Below, piece after piece: positions 7,711 to 15,810 of a DNA stretch of 43,538 bases. A model generated the notes under the pieces. The model saw only the letters and a program-made list of their open reading frames with translations. It was not told the origin of the DNA and made no database searches. The position numbers and the translations under genes were made by a program. Source of the stretch: Bacillota bacterium (GTDB lineage: Bacteria > Bacillota_I > Bacilli_A > RFN20 > CAG-826); the NCBI GenBank assembly GCA_023393065.1, contig JAEWMX010000010.1:1-43538 (forward strand). The letters run 5' to 3'. Position 1 is the stretch's first letter, and the number at the start of each line of letters is the position of its first letter.

Positions 7711-7896
7711 ATGGCGAAAAAAGTAAGAATTGACCGCGATGCTTGCATTGGATGTGGTCTCTGCGTCTCGGTGATGCCAGAAGTATTTGAGTTTGATGAC
7801 GAGGGTAAAGCCCGCGTCCATACTCAACCGGCTGAAGGCGTTGAAGTCGAAGTTGCGAACGATTGCCCTACTGGAGCAATTATCGTCGAAGACTAA
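7711..7896 (+). CDS. fer: Ferredoxin, single 4Fe-4S
   Basis: A 61-residue low-potential electron carrier. The cluster ligands are C-x2-C-x2-C (CIGCGLC) and a distant Cys in DCPTGAI, giving one 4Fe-4S cluster as in Bacillus Fer. The ATG at 7711 (MAKKVRIDRDAC) is chosen because it matches the Fer N-terminus; the in-frame ATG at 7654 lies inside the -35 box. The ribosome binding site GGAGG is unusually far away (13 nt). It stands next to ribU as in B. subtilis and has its own promoter and a bidirectional terminator. The protein is acidic outside the cluster loop. Confidence 0.92.
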   Translation: MAKKVRIDRDACIGCGLCVSVMPEVFEFDDEGKARVHTQPAEGVEVEVANDCPTGAIIVED

Positions 7897-7912
7897 CTGT
7901 TCATTCTTTTAT

Positions 7913-7943
7913 AAAAAAGTTGCCTAACCAGGCAACTTTTTTT
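7913..7943. terminator. Bidirectional terminator between fer and ribU
   Basis: A perfect 13-bp stem, AAAAAAGTTGCCT / AGGCAACTTTTTT (7913-7925 and 7930-7942), with the loop AACC and T-runs on both strands. The ribU stop codon and its last codons lie inside the stem. Confidence 0.95.
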
Positions 7944-8628
7944 GTTCGAACTGAGACATAAACCTGTGAATGCTTTTGTATACGAGGAAGGTTAGGAGTA
8001 TAACCATGCCGTTTTTTATGACATTGAATGGCACGATAGCCAAAAAGCCGAGTGACCACCCGATGTCCGTGACGGCAGGATTGGCGGCTTGAGCCATCGC
8101 CAATATCGCGGCTTCAGGAAAGCCCATGACGAACATATAAAAGGGAATCATGATGTAGACATTAAAGACTAAGCTCGTGATGATTTGAACGATAAAGCCG
8201 ATGACAAAACCGAGGATGACACCTTTGATGTTTCGCCTTTTTTGGTAGATGATGGCCGCTGGAATGACAAAAGCCGTACTATAGATTAAGTCCGCCCATT
8301 CGCCGACGGTCAAAGTCGAGGTGAAAGGCAATTTGATAATAGTTTTTACAATTATCGCACAAAATGCGCTGAATGGTCCGTAAGCAAAACCGGCGATAAA
8401 CAGGGGTATTTCATCAAAGTGAAACTCAAGAAAAGACGGAAAGAAAGGAAGAGGAAATTTCAAAAAAGGGACGATATATAATATGGCTGATAGGGCTCCG
8501 AAAATGGCCACGCGGCTCATGAAGCGGATGAGATCTATTTTTTGAAAATGAAAAGATTTTCCTTCTCGAAGAACGACGATGAGAAAGAAAGACCAAATGA
8601 GTAATAATCCGACGACTGCTGCTCCCAT
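7924..8628 (-). CDS. ribU: Riboflavin transporter RibU (ECF S-component)
   Basis: A 234-residue integral membrane protein of the RibU/YpaA family, which binds riboflavin and works with the shared ECF energy-coupling module (not in this window). The core FPSFLEFHFDEIPLFIAGFAYGP matches the conserved FPTFL..DFSDIP..I substrate-binding region, and there are about six hydrophobic helices. An extra hydrophobic segment precedes the core. The ATG at 8628 is chosen because GAGGG lies 9 nt upstream. Earlier in-frame codons run through the FMN riboswitch and cannot be used. Control by FMN is clear from the leader. Confidence 0.88.
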   Translation of the reverse strand: MGAAVVGLLLIWSFFLIVVLREGKSFHFQKIDLIRFMSRVAIFGALSAILYIVPFLKFPLPFFPSFLEFHFDEIPLFIAGFAYGPFSAFCAIIVKTIIKLPFTSTLTVGEWADLIYSTAFVIPAAIIYQKRRNIKGVILGFVIGFIVQIITSLVFNVYIMIPFYMFVMGFPEAAILAMAQAANPAVTDIGWSLGFLAIVPFNVIKNGMVILLTFLVYKSIHRFMSQFEQKKLPG

Positions 8629-8652
8629 AAAAAAGGTCCCTCGTTCAGGACC
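8629..8652 (-). terminator. FMN-riboswitch terminator that also holds the ribU ribosome binding site
   Basis: On the minus strand GGTCC-loop-GGACC (8635-8652) is followed by six T (8629-8634), and then directly by the ribU ATG. The GAGGG ribosome binding site overlaps the 3' arm, so folding would both end transcription and hide the site. Confidence 0.7.
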
Positions 8653-8663
8653 AAAATGAGATG

Positions 8664-8766
8664 CTTCTCTCATCCAGACTGTACTGTCGCCTCTAGAATC
8701 AAACTAGATCTACCCGAAGGCTCGCGGGGTTTACCGCCGGTTGGGAATCGCACCCTGTCCTGAAGC
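8664..8766 (-). promoter_or_regulatory. FMN riboswitch (RFN element)
   Basis: On the minus strand the conserved FMN aptamer blocks appear in order: GGACAGGGTG, ATTCCC, ACCGGCGGTAA, CCCGCGAGC, GACAGT and ACAGTCTGGATG. P1 is formed by GCTTC (8762-8766) with GAAGC. A TATAAT box (8774-8779) places the start of transcription just before P1. It senses flavin mononucleotide and turns ribU off when flavin is plentiful. Confidence 0.95.
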
Positions 8767-8828
8767 TTTTTCTATTATACTACAAAAAAATAAAAGGGAA
8801 TCTAAATAGCGCTCTTAAGCAAAAAAGA

Positions 8829-9635
8829 TTATTTATCGCTTCTATGAAGCGCTGCGCCAATAGAGTCGATGATATCCGAGGCAATAAGGCTGTGCTCTCC
8901 GCGTTTTTCGACGGCGATTTGGCCAGCGATTTGATGAAGATAGACGCCATATTTTGCCGCATCAAAAAGAGAATACTTCTGGCCAAGCAAGCTCGTGATG
9001 ATGCCAGCCAGCACATCACCCGAACCGGCTTTTGCCATTCCCGGATGCCCGTAATCGAGTTGTCCTTCAAATTGTTTAGTATATATCGTCGTGACGGCAT
9101 CTTTTAAAACGACGGTGGCGCCCAAGGATGTTAAAGTCGAAACTTCTTTGGCTGGCTCTTCGCTATCGAGAAGTCTTCGCGCTTCCCCCATATGCGGAGT
9201 CAAAATGACGTGATCAAGGCGTCTGTTTAGTCCGACTTTTTTTAGAATTGTAAGACCGGTTGCATCGATGACAAGGGGGATATTTTTTCTAAGGAGGAGT
9301 TTGAGAATCCGCTCATTCATCAAATTGTCGGCAAGACCCGGACCAAATAAGACGGCATCTTTGTTTTCAAGCATTTTTTCGACTTCCTCGATGTCGATAT
9401 AGCGCTTGACTATAACTTCCGGATTCATATTTACATAAAAAGCATAATCATCTTCCTCAAGAGCGATAGAGACGAGTCCGGAACCGGTGCGGTACGCCGC
9501 AAGGGCGCTGAGGGCCGGTGCGCCAAAAAAGCCGATACTGCCACCGAAAATAAGCACGTGACCATAGTCATATTTATTTGTATGTTTGCTTCTTTTTGGA
9601 AGTGGTCTCAATTCATCTTTCGCTATTTTTTTCAT
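8829..9635 (-). CDS. nnrD: ADP-dependent NAD(P)H-hydrate dehydratase
   Basis: A 268-residue YjeF C-terminal-domain (ribokinase-like) enzyme that dehydrates damaged NAD(P)H hydrate using ADP. Signatures are HVLIFGGSIGFFGAPALSA, LVIDATGL, VILTPHMGEARRLL and the catalytic loop GHPGMAKAGSGDVLAGII with its Asp. The usual N-terminal epimerase domain (NnrE) is absent, so this is the stand-alone form. It lies 20 nt after ntpD and is probably the last gene of the ATPase operon. No convincing terminator follows it. Its position next to the ATPase has no obvious functional reason. Confidence 0.9.
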   Translation of the reverse strand: MKKIAKDELRPLPKRSKHTNKYDYGHVLIFGGSIGFFGAPALSALAAYRTGSGLVSIALEEDDYAFYVNMNPEVIVKRYIDIEEVEKMLENKDAVLFGPGLADNLMNERILKLLLRKNIPLVIDATGLTILKKVGLNRRLDHVILTPHMGEARRLLDSEEPAKEVSTLTSLGATVVLKDAVTTIYTKQFEGQLDYGHPGMAKAGSGDVLAGIITSLLGQKYSLFDAAKYGVYLHQIAGQIAVEKRGEHSLIASDIIDSIGAALHRSDK

Positions 9636-9655
9636 AGATTGCTCCGCTTATATCG

Positions 9656-10294
9656 CTATTTTTTGCGACCTTTTTTAATGATCATCTCTTTTGATTTCAT
9701 GACGCGAATCGTCCCGGCCATCTCCTGGTCGGCAAGTTTCGTTTTTATGTCCTTGATAAGCGCCACTTGTTCAGGAATCATGATGTGTTCAATGGCGTTG
9801 ACGCGCCGCCTTGTCTTTTCTATTTCTTGAGCAAAAACCTCAGTCGTTTTTTCTAGTTCGGCGAGCTTGATAAGCTTAGGAAGAAGATCGAGGCCGGACA
9901 TGATTGCTTCATCGAATTCTTGCGGCGTCGAGCTGAGGCTATATGGGGGTGCGAAATCATCTTTTATCGCGAATCGCAAATGCGGTGTTTCAACGCTCAT
10001 AGTTAGAGATTTGCTCGTTTCTAAAGTCCAATCAAAAGCCGAAAGTGAAGTGAGCTCATAGAGCTCGGCTTCACGTATTCTTGCCCGCCCTTTTTTAAAT
10101 AGAGAAAGAACTTTGGCAGTCATCATTTCAACTTCGGCCCGCAAGTCCTTCGTCTCATAGACTATTTCCATGAATTGGCGAATCAACTCATCTTGCTTGT
10201 CTTTTAAAAGATGATGACCACGCCGCGTGATGGCGAGTTGATTCTTGAGCTTTGTCAGCTCCATTCTTGTCGGGTTGATCTGCCCTATTGCCAC
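9656..10294 (-). CDS. ntpD: V-type ATPase subunit D (central stalk)
   Basis: A 212-residue V/A-ATPase subunit D. It starts with the diagnostic NPTRMELTKLKNQLAITRRGHHLLKDKQDELI and ends with RRVNAIEHIMIPEQVALIKDIK, two long antiparallel helices that form the rotating shaft in the A3B3 ring. A short basic tail (KKGRKK) closes the protein. It starts 2 nt after ntpB. Its place after A and B is the same as in Enterococcus ntp. Confidence 0.95.
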   Translation of the reverse strand: MAIGQINPTRMELTKLKNQLAITRRGHHLLKDKQDELIRQFMEIVYETKDLRAEVEMMTAKVLSLFKKGRARIREAELYELTSLSAFDWTLETSKSLTMSVETPHLRFAIKDDFAPPYSLSSTPQEFDEAIMSGLDLLPKLIKLAELEKTTEVFAQEIEKTRRRVNAIEHIMIPEQVALIKDIKTKLADQEMAGTIRVMKSKEMIIKKGRKK

Positions 10295-10296
10295 CG

Positions 10297-11676
10297 CTAT
10301 TCACCTGTGCCGTAAAATTCGGCAATATTCTCATCGCTGATGCGCTTCAATTCCGATGTTGGGAAAATGCGCAAGAGCTCCCAACCGATATCTAAAGTCT
10401 CTTTAATACTGCGATTTGTAGCAAAGCCTTGTGAAATATATTTTAATTCAAAATCCTCGGCAAAACGCGCATATATCTTATCGATATCCGATAGCGCACT
10501 CTCGCCTAAAACTGTTGATAATTCTTTGGCTTCCTTGCCGCGAGCATAGGAGGCAAAGAGCTGATTCATCGTGTCGGCGTGATCACCGCGTGTCTTGCCT
10601 TCCCCAATGCCTTTATCTTTTAATCTTGAAAGAGACGGCAAGACGTCGATAGGCGGCAGAACGCCTTTCATAAATAGGCTCCGCGAAAGGATGATTTGAC
10701 CTTCGGTGATGTAGCCTGTCAAATCAGGAATCGGATGAGTTTTATCGTCTTCAGGCATCGTTAAAATCGGAAGTTGGGTTATCGAACCGGAAATGCCCTT
10801 AATGCGCCCTGCTCTTTCAAAAAGTGAGGCGAGGTCGGTATAGAGATAACCGGGATAACCACGGCGTCCAGGAACTTCCTTACGCGCCGAAGATATTTCG
10901 CGTAGCGCTTCAGCATAATTAGTAATATCCGTCAAAATAACCAAGACATGCATATTGAGTTGATATGCCAAATATTCGGCGGTCGTAATTGCCATGCGCG
11001 GAGTGGCGATGCGCTCGATGGCAGGATCATTGGCGAGATTGACAAACATGACAGTTCTTTCAATCGCCCCCGATTTGCGAAAATCTTCGATAAAATAATC
11101 GGCTTCTTCAAAGGTGATGCCGATTGCGGCGAAGACAACGGCGAATTTTTCATCTTTTCCTAACACTCGGGCCTGCCTCGCAATCTGAGCTGCCAATTTA
11201 GAGTGTGGTAAACCAGAACCCGAGAAAATGGGTAGTTTTTGACCGCGAACTAAGGTGTTAAGACCGTCGATTGCCGAGATGCCGGTTTGAATGAACTCGG
11301 AAGGATGATCTCTGGCGACCGGATTAAGAGCTGAACCATTGATGTCGAGCCTCGTATCGGCGACGACTGGTCCTTTCTCATCAATCGGTCTTCCCAGTCC
11401 GTCAAATACGCGTCCGAGAATGTCGGGTGAGAGTCCAAGTTCGATGCCGTGTCCTAAAAAAGTAGCTTTGGCGTCGTCGATTTTCATACCTTGACTCGAC
11501 TCGAACAATTGCACGAGAGCTTTATCGTCATTGATTTCCAAGACTTTGCCCAACCTGGTTTCGCCATTGGCGAGTTTGATTTCCACGAGTTCGTCATACT
11601 TGACATCTCTGACTTTTTCGACAAGCATCAAGGGACCGACTACTTCTTTGATTGTCTTATATTGTTTAATGGCCAT
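10297..11676 (-). CDS. ntpB: V-type ATPase subunit B (non-catalytic)
   Basis: A 459-residue subunit B. Nucleotide-site region is SGSGLPHSKLAAQIARQ in place of a canonical P-loop, as expected for the non-catalytic subunit. Other conserved blocks are FEEADYFIEDFRKSGAIERTVMF and SARKEVPGRRGYPGYLYTDLA. Three B subunits alternate with three A subunits in the cytoplasmic head. It starts 2 nt after ntpA. Confidence 0.96.
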   Translation of the reverse strand: MAIKQYKTIKEVVGPLMLVEKVRDVKYDELVEIKLANGETRLGKVLEINDDKALVQLFESSQGMKIDDAKATFLGHGIELGLSPDILGRVFDGLGRPIDEKGPVVADTRLDINGSALNPVARDHPSEFIQTGISAIDGLNTLVRGQKLPIFSGSGLPHSKLAAQIARQARVLGKDEKFAVVFAAIGITFEEADYFIEDFRKSGAIERTVMFVNLANDPAIERIATPRMAITTAEYLAYQLNMHVLVILTDITNYAEALREISSARKEVPGRRGYPGYLYTDLASLFERAGRIKGISGSITQLPILTMPEDDKTHPIPDLTGYITEGQIILSRSLFMKGVLPPIDVLPSLSRLKDKGIGEGKTRGDHADTMNQLFASYARGKEAKELSTVLGESALSDIDKIYARFAEDFELKYISQGFATNRSIKETLDIGWELLRIFPTSELKRISDENIAEFYGTGE

Positions 11677-11678
11677 GA

Positions 11679-13442
11679 TTACTCCTCTCCAAGTGATGAA
11701 AATTCTTTTTCCATCGCCTGTTGAATGCTATTGCATTCATTATTGACGTCGGCTTCGCGCACATACTTAATTCTGCCGATTCGTTCGGGAGCTTTCATCT
11801 TCTCGATTTCACTGAAGGCCTTGCGACTTTGGAGAGCCTTGTTGGCGGTATCGTACCAGCTTAAGATTGTTTTCAGCATAGCGTATTGCTTGTCAATCGA
11901 GGCATAAGTATCGATTTCATGATATGCGTTTTGATGCAAAAAATCTTCGCGAATCATCTGAGCGGCCAATAGTTTAATTCGATCTTGTTTGGATAGGGAA
12001 TCGATGCCGACTAGGCGAACGATTTCCTGCAGTGATGCCTCTTCTTGAAGCAAAATTTGAACGCGGCGAATCATCTTGCTCCAATCTTTGTGATAATGAG
12101 AGTCAATGTCTAAATGCAATACATCCTCATAGAGGCTATAACTTTTAATCCAGTCGATAGCCGGAAAGTGACGGCGATACGCCAGTTGAGCAGAAAGTCC
12201 CCAGAAGACTTTAACAATGCGAAGAGTAGCTTGCGAAACGGGTTCGGAAGTGTCTCCGCCAGGTGGCGAAACCGCTCCGATGGCCGTAACTGCTCCTTCG
12301 CGGTTTTTATCTCCGAGGCAAGCGACATAACCAGCTCTTTCATAGAATTCAGCCAAGCGACTCGATAGATAGGCGGGATAACCTTCTTCGCCAGGCATTT
12401 CTTCAAGGCGTGACGACATTTCGCGAAGCGCCTCTGCCCAACGCGATGTCGAGTCGGCCATGATGGCGACTTTATAACCCATATCGCGATAGTACTCGGC
12501 GATTGTAATGCCGGTGTAGATCGATGCTTCGCGAGCAGCGACCGGCATATTGGATGTGTTGGCAATTAAAACGGTACGCTTCATAAGCGATTCACCAGTG
12601 CGCGGATCTTTGAGGCGAGGAAATTCCATCAAGACATCGGTCATTTCGTTACCGCGCTCGCCGCAGCCGACATAGACGATGATGTCGGCGTCAGCCCATT
12701 TAGCGAGCTGGTGCTGAACAACGGTTTTTCCGGAGCCAAAAGGACCGGGAATTGCGGCGATTCCGCCGATTGAGACAGGAAATAGAGCATCGATAACCCG
12801 TTGACCAGTAACCATAATTCGATTGGGGGCAAGTTTGTTAAGATATGGCCTTTTCTTGCGAACGGGCCAATATTGGATCATCGTCAGCTCGATCGTCTTG
12901 CCATTCATATCGATGATTTTGGCAACGACATCCGTGACTTTTGCTTGGCCTTGATGGAGCCAAACTAATCGTCCGGAAACATTAGGAGGAACCATTATTT
13001 TGTGTGTGACGACCGGTGTTTCTTGTACAGTTCCCAATATTACACCACCACTCACTTGCTTATTTAATTCGTGAGCGGGGACAAAGTCCCATTCTCTATC
13101 GCGATTGATGCGGGGAAGATCAATTCCAAGAGGAATGTGAGGTCCATGCGCTTCATAGATATTTGTTAAAGGACGTTGAATACCATCGAAAATTGATTCG
13201 ATTAAACCAGGACCTAATTCAGCGGACAATGGTTGGTTTGTATAATAAACTGGCTCGCCCGGACCGATACCGGCTGTTTCTTCATAAACTTGAATTGAGG
13301 CCAAATCGCCGCGCAGCTCAATAACTTCTCCAATTAATTTTTTATGGGAGACGCGGACGACATCATAAACTTGAACATTTTCCATGCCCGAAGCGACGAC
13401 TAACGGGCCGGCGACTTTTGTGATTGATCCAATTTTTTCCAT
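11679..13442 (-). CDS. ntpA: V-type ATPase catalytic subunit A
   Basis: A 587-residue catalytic subunit. The Walker A motif is GPFGSGKTVVQHQLAK, followed by GCGERGNEMTDVL with the catalytic Glu, and MADSTSRWAEALREMSSRLEEMPGEEGYPAYL (Walker B region). The long insertion before the P-loop that separates V/A-type A subunits from F-type beta is present. The ATG at 13442 (MEKIGSITKVAGP) is chosen because AAAGGAG lies 5 nt upstream; sixteen further codons extend into the end of ntpG and are not needed. It couples ATP hydrolysis or synthesis to rotation of the D-G stalk. Confidence 0.97.
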   Translation of the reverse strand: MEKIGSITKVAGPLVVASGMENVQVYDVVRVSHKKLIGEVIELRGDLASIQVYEETAGIGPGEPVYYTNQPLSAELGPGLIESIFDGIQRPLTNIYEAHGPHIPLGIDLPRINRDREWDFVPAHELNKQVSGGVILGTVQETPVVTHKIMVPPNVSGRLVWLHQGQAKVTDVVAKIIDMNGKTIELTMIQYWPVRKKRPYLNKLAPNRIMVTGQRVIDALFPVSIGGIAAIPGPFGSGKTVVQHQLAKWADADIIVYVGCGERGNEMTDVLMEFPRLKDPRTGESLMKRTVLIANTSNMPVAAREASIYTGITIAEYYRDMGYKVAIMADSTSRWAEALREMSSRLEEMPGEEGYPAYLSSRLAEFYERAGYVACLGDKNREGAVTAIGAVSPPGGDTSEPVSQATLRIVKVFWGLSAQLAYRRHFPAIDWIKSYSLYEDVLHLDIDSHYHKDWSKMIRRVQILLQEEASLQEIVRLVGIDSLSKQDRIKLLAAQMIREDFLHQNAYHEIDTYASIDKQYAMLKTILSWYDTANKALQSRKAFSEIEKMKAPERIGRIKYVREADVNNECNSIQQAMEKEFSSLGEE

Positions 13443-13455
13443 GATGACTCCTTTA

Positions 13456-13764
13456 TTAAAATAGTTTGAGGCCAATGGCTTTTTCGACATCGGCGCGTAG
13501 TTTTTCTAGCCCTTGGTCGCTCGCATCGCGATCGATGGGAAGGGCGATGAGGATTGGAAAGGCTTTTGTGCTAAAACGCTTTCGAGATTCATCTAACATC
13601 GTCTGCAAAGCCTCATCGATAATGATGATTTGAGCATTTAAAGCAACTTCATCTACGATTGTTTTAATTTGCTGTTCGTCATTAATAACGAAAGTATCAA
13701 ATCCTAGGCTTCGAAAAAGAAAAACGTTATCTGTTTGGGCGATGGCCACGACGCGTTTGCTCAT
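13456..13764 (-). CDS. ntpG: V-type ATPase subunit F (NtpG)
   Basis: A 102-residue protein with the small Rossmann-like fold of subunit F: an N-terminal strand RVVAIAQTDNVFLFRSLGF, then IIIIDEALQT and FPILIALP. It binds subunit D in the rotating stalk. Its start overlaps the end of ntpC by 4 nt. The position between C and A and the size match ntpG of Enterococcus hirae. Confidence 0.9.
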   Translation of the reverse strand: MSKRVVAIAQTDNVFLFRSLGFDTFVINDEQQIKTIVDEVALNAQIIIIDEALQTMLDESRKRFSTKAFPILIALPIDRDASDQGLEKLRADVEKAIGLKLF

Positions 13765-14705
13765 AATGCCTCCACCAACAGGTTACAACTTCGATCGAGA
13801 TAGAGACGACGAAGATCGATGACTTCGATTTGTTTGCGAATGACATAGATGATAATCGTCGCACAAGCTTTGATATCGACTGCTTCATTCGATAGTTCGT
13901 CAAGCAAAAATTTTATCAAAGCGTGTTCGAGATTGGTGAAATCTCCATCTTCATAAAAGGCCTCAAGGGGCTCGCTGAAGCGCGTTAGATAAAGAGTTGT
14001 GTAACGGGCGACGACTTCGCGTTTGGAGACATTTAAAAGTTTTGCTATTTCTTCAGGGGTGATTGAACCGAAATCCAATAAACTATTTTTTAGTTGCTCA
14101 GTACTTAGTTTCAGCTTCTCCGCTCGCAAAAGCGTCATAAGATTATTGATGTCGGTAGAAATGACAAAGTACTTTGTCAAGGAAGGGTCGTTGCGCATTA
14201 AGATGAAATCATGGAGCAATGCTTGGAAGGTCTGCTCTAAGAACGTTACAAGCGATTGAGTGCTGTCAAAAATGCGATTAGCGGTATTCGAAATCAATTG
14301 CTTGTAAGGTTCTTGAAGAGCATAGTAATCATCATTGAATATGGCTTTAGATAAAACCTTTTCATCGAGGAAACCAGCTTCTTCATAAGGTCCGGTAGAG
14401 GCCTTAAATAGTTTCTTTTTGTAAAATGCGCGAATATTAGTTAAATCAAATTTGCTAAAGAAGAATGATGGCAAGTCATCATGTGGCATAATTTCCAACA
14501 ATTCTTCTTTCAACTTTAATATTTCACTTGCGACGATGGCTTCCACCGTAGTGCTCTTATCGCCCAAACCATATCCGAACGATTGCAGTTTTAAAAGAAA
14601 GCCATCATCGTCGGTATTACGTAACTCACGAAATTGAGCCTTATTAAGAAGGCTGGCGGTTTTCGTGCTGAGCAAAGCGCTGGCGAAAGCGTAATCGATC
14701 ATCAT
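13761..14705 (-). CDS. ntpC: V-type ATPase subunit C (NtpC, d-type connector)
   Basis: A 314-residue, largely helical protein without catalytic motifs that fits the subunit C/d family (about 330 residues), which joins the rotating stalk to the membrane K ring. Its family features are the N-terminal FASALLSTKTASLLNKAQF and the periodic Leu/acidic helices. The call leans on the operon position between ntpE and ntpG, with 4-nt overlaps on both sides. Confidence 0.85.
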   Translation of the reverse strand: MMIDYAFASALLSTKTASLLNKAQFRELRNTDDDGFLLKLQSFGYGLGDKSTTVEAIVASEILKLKEELLEIMPHDDLPSFFFSKFDLTNIRAFYKKKLFKASTGPYEEAGFLDEKVLSKAIFNDDYYALQEPYKQLISNTANRIFDSTQSLVTFLEQTFQALLHDFILMRNDPSLTKYFVISTDINNLMTLLRAEKLKLSTEQLKNSLLDFGSITPEEIAKLLNVSKREVVARYTTLYLTRFSEPLEAFYEDGDFTNLEHALIKFLLDELSNEAVDIKACATIIIYVIRKQIEVIDLRRLYLDRSCNLLVEAL

Positions 14706-15322
14706 TTTCCTTCTTTATCAAATAGGACAGCGAATAGTTCTTTTTCTTTACGTTTGCGAATTCGGTCGAGAATGGGCTTAACGCTAAAATTCAAATCATA
14801 TGTGTCGCCGACCAAGAGAAAGCCTTCTTCTTCGTTTGAGGAGATGTCTTCAAGAAAAAGGCGATAGTTGTTTCCGAGTGATTTATTTAATAAATCAAGT
14901 TCAACTCTATTACTTTTTTTGTGCGTTGATAAAGCTTTAAGATATCGTTCGTAGTCGCGGCTGTTAACACGCATGCTTTCGCTGCCTTCAATTTCTTCGC
15001 TGCGAATTTGCTTATGGACAAACGCCAACAATTCGCTTCCTTCCAAAGCTTTAAAGTGAGATAAAACGGCATTAAAAATCTCGTCGATCGTTTTATTTTT
15101 CAGGGCGGAGATCGATTGCTTTTTTTCGAGTTCGGCAAGGGCGCTGGCTTGAGCGATGGCGCTTTGTTTTGCCTCTTCGGCTCTGGCGAGCAAAAGAGCA
15201 GCTTCTTTTTCCGCTTCGGCAACGATTGCGTGCTCGATGGTCTTGGCTTCGAGTTCCGCTTCCTTGCGAATTAAATCGCTTTCAGTCTGTCCCTTTTTCA
15301 GTATCTTATCGTAAATTGACAT
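14702..15322 (-). CDS. ntpE: V-type ATPase subunit E (peripheral stalk)
   Basis: A 206-residue subunit E. The first about 100 residues are a long charged, Ala-rich coiled coil (repeats of AEAEKEAALLLARAEEA type). The C-terminal globular half contains the pattern LLVGDTYDLNFSVKPILD. With NtpF it forms the stator that holds the A3B3 head. The ATG at 15322 is chosen because of GGAGTGA 4 nt upstream; an upstream in-frame extension overlaps ntpK in another frame and is not credible. Confidence 0.88.
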   Translation of the reverse strand: MSIYDKILKKGQTESDLIRKEAELEAKTIEHAIVAEAEKEAALLLARAEEAKQSAIAQASALAELEKKQSISALKNKTIDEIFNAVLSHFKALEGSELLAFVHKQIRSEEIEGSESMRVNSRDYERYLKALSTHKKSNRVELDLLNKSLGNNYRLFLEDISSNEEEGFLLVGDTYDLNFSVKPILDRIRKRKEKELFAVLFDKEGK

Positions 15323-15332
15323 GCTATCACTC

Positions 15333-15806
15333 CTAAATTGCGACAGAAGTGTACATGAGGATGCTGACGAGCAGGGCGAGAATGGCATAAGTTTCCACGA
15401 GCGCCGTCATCGTGATACCACGAGTGGACATCTCCGGACGTTTGCCGGTCATCAAAATCGAAGTGGCGGCGACTTTACCTTGCGCTATGCCGGACAATAG
15501 ACCGACGAGGGCGATAGGAAGAGCGGCGCCGAGCAGCGCCCAACCTTGCCAATCGTCAAGCGGAACGGCTTGCCCGCCCAACAGACCGACTTTTTGCAAG
15601 ATTAAGACCGCCATTAGGAAGCCGTAGATACCTTGCGTGCCAGGCAAAGCCTGCAATACCAAAACACTACCGAATAAATTCGGTTTTTCGGCTAAGACGC
15701 CGGTGCCGGAACGACCAGCGATAGAAACGCCGATAGCTGATCCGATGCCAGCCAGCCCTGCAGCTAAAGCTGCTCCAATAATTGATAGAACTAATCCATA
15801 AGTCAT
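15333..15806 (-). CDS. ntpK: V-type ATPase subunit K (membrane rotor ring, probably Na+ binding)
   Basis: A 157-residue proteolipid with four transmembrane helices, a tandem duplication of a hairpin. The ion-binding Glu is E138 in ALVETYAIL. The residues that coordinate sodium in Enterococcus hirae NtpK (L61, T64, Q65, Q110, E139) have direct counterparts here: L54, T57 and Q58 in LPGTQGIYG, Q109 in GIAQGK, and E138. The nearby tyrosine is also kept (Y61). The first hairpin has Gln instead of an acidic residue, so there is one charge per four helices. It starts 4 nt after ntpI. Confidence 0.95.
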   Translation of the reverse strand: MTYGLVLSIIGAALAAGLAGIGSAIGVSIAGRSGTGVLAEKPNLFGSVLVLQALPGTQGIYGFLMAVLILQKVGLLGGQAVPLDDWQGWALLGAALPIALVGLLSGIAQGKVAATSILMTGKRPEMSTRGITMTALVETYAILALLVSILMYTSVAI

Positions 15807-15810
15807 GATT

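Noticed and set aside
15323..15388. N-terminal extension of NtpE overlapping ntpK.
   Set aside because: It lies in another frame of ntpK, and the ATG at 15322 has its own ribosome binding site.
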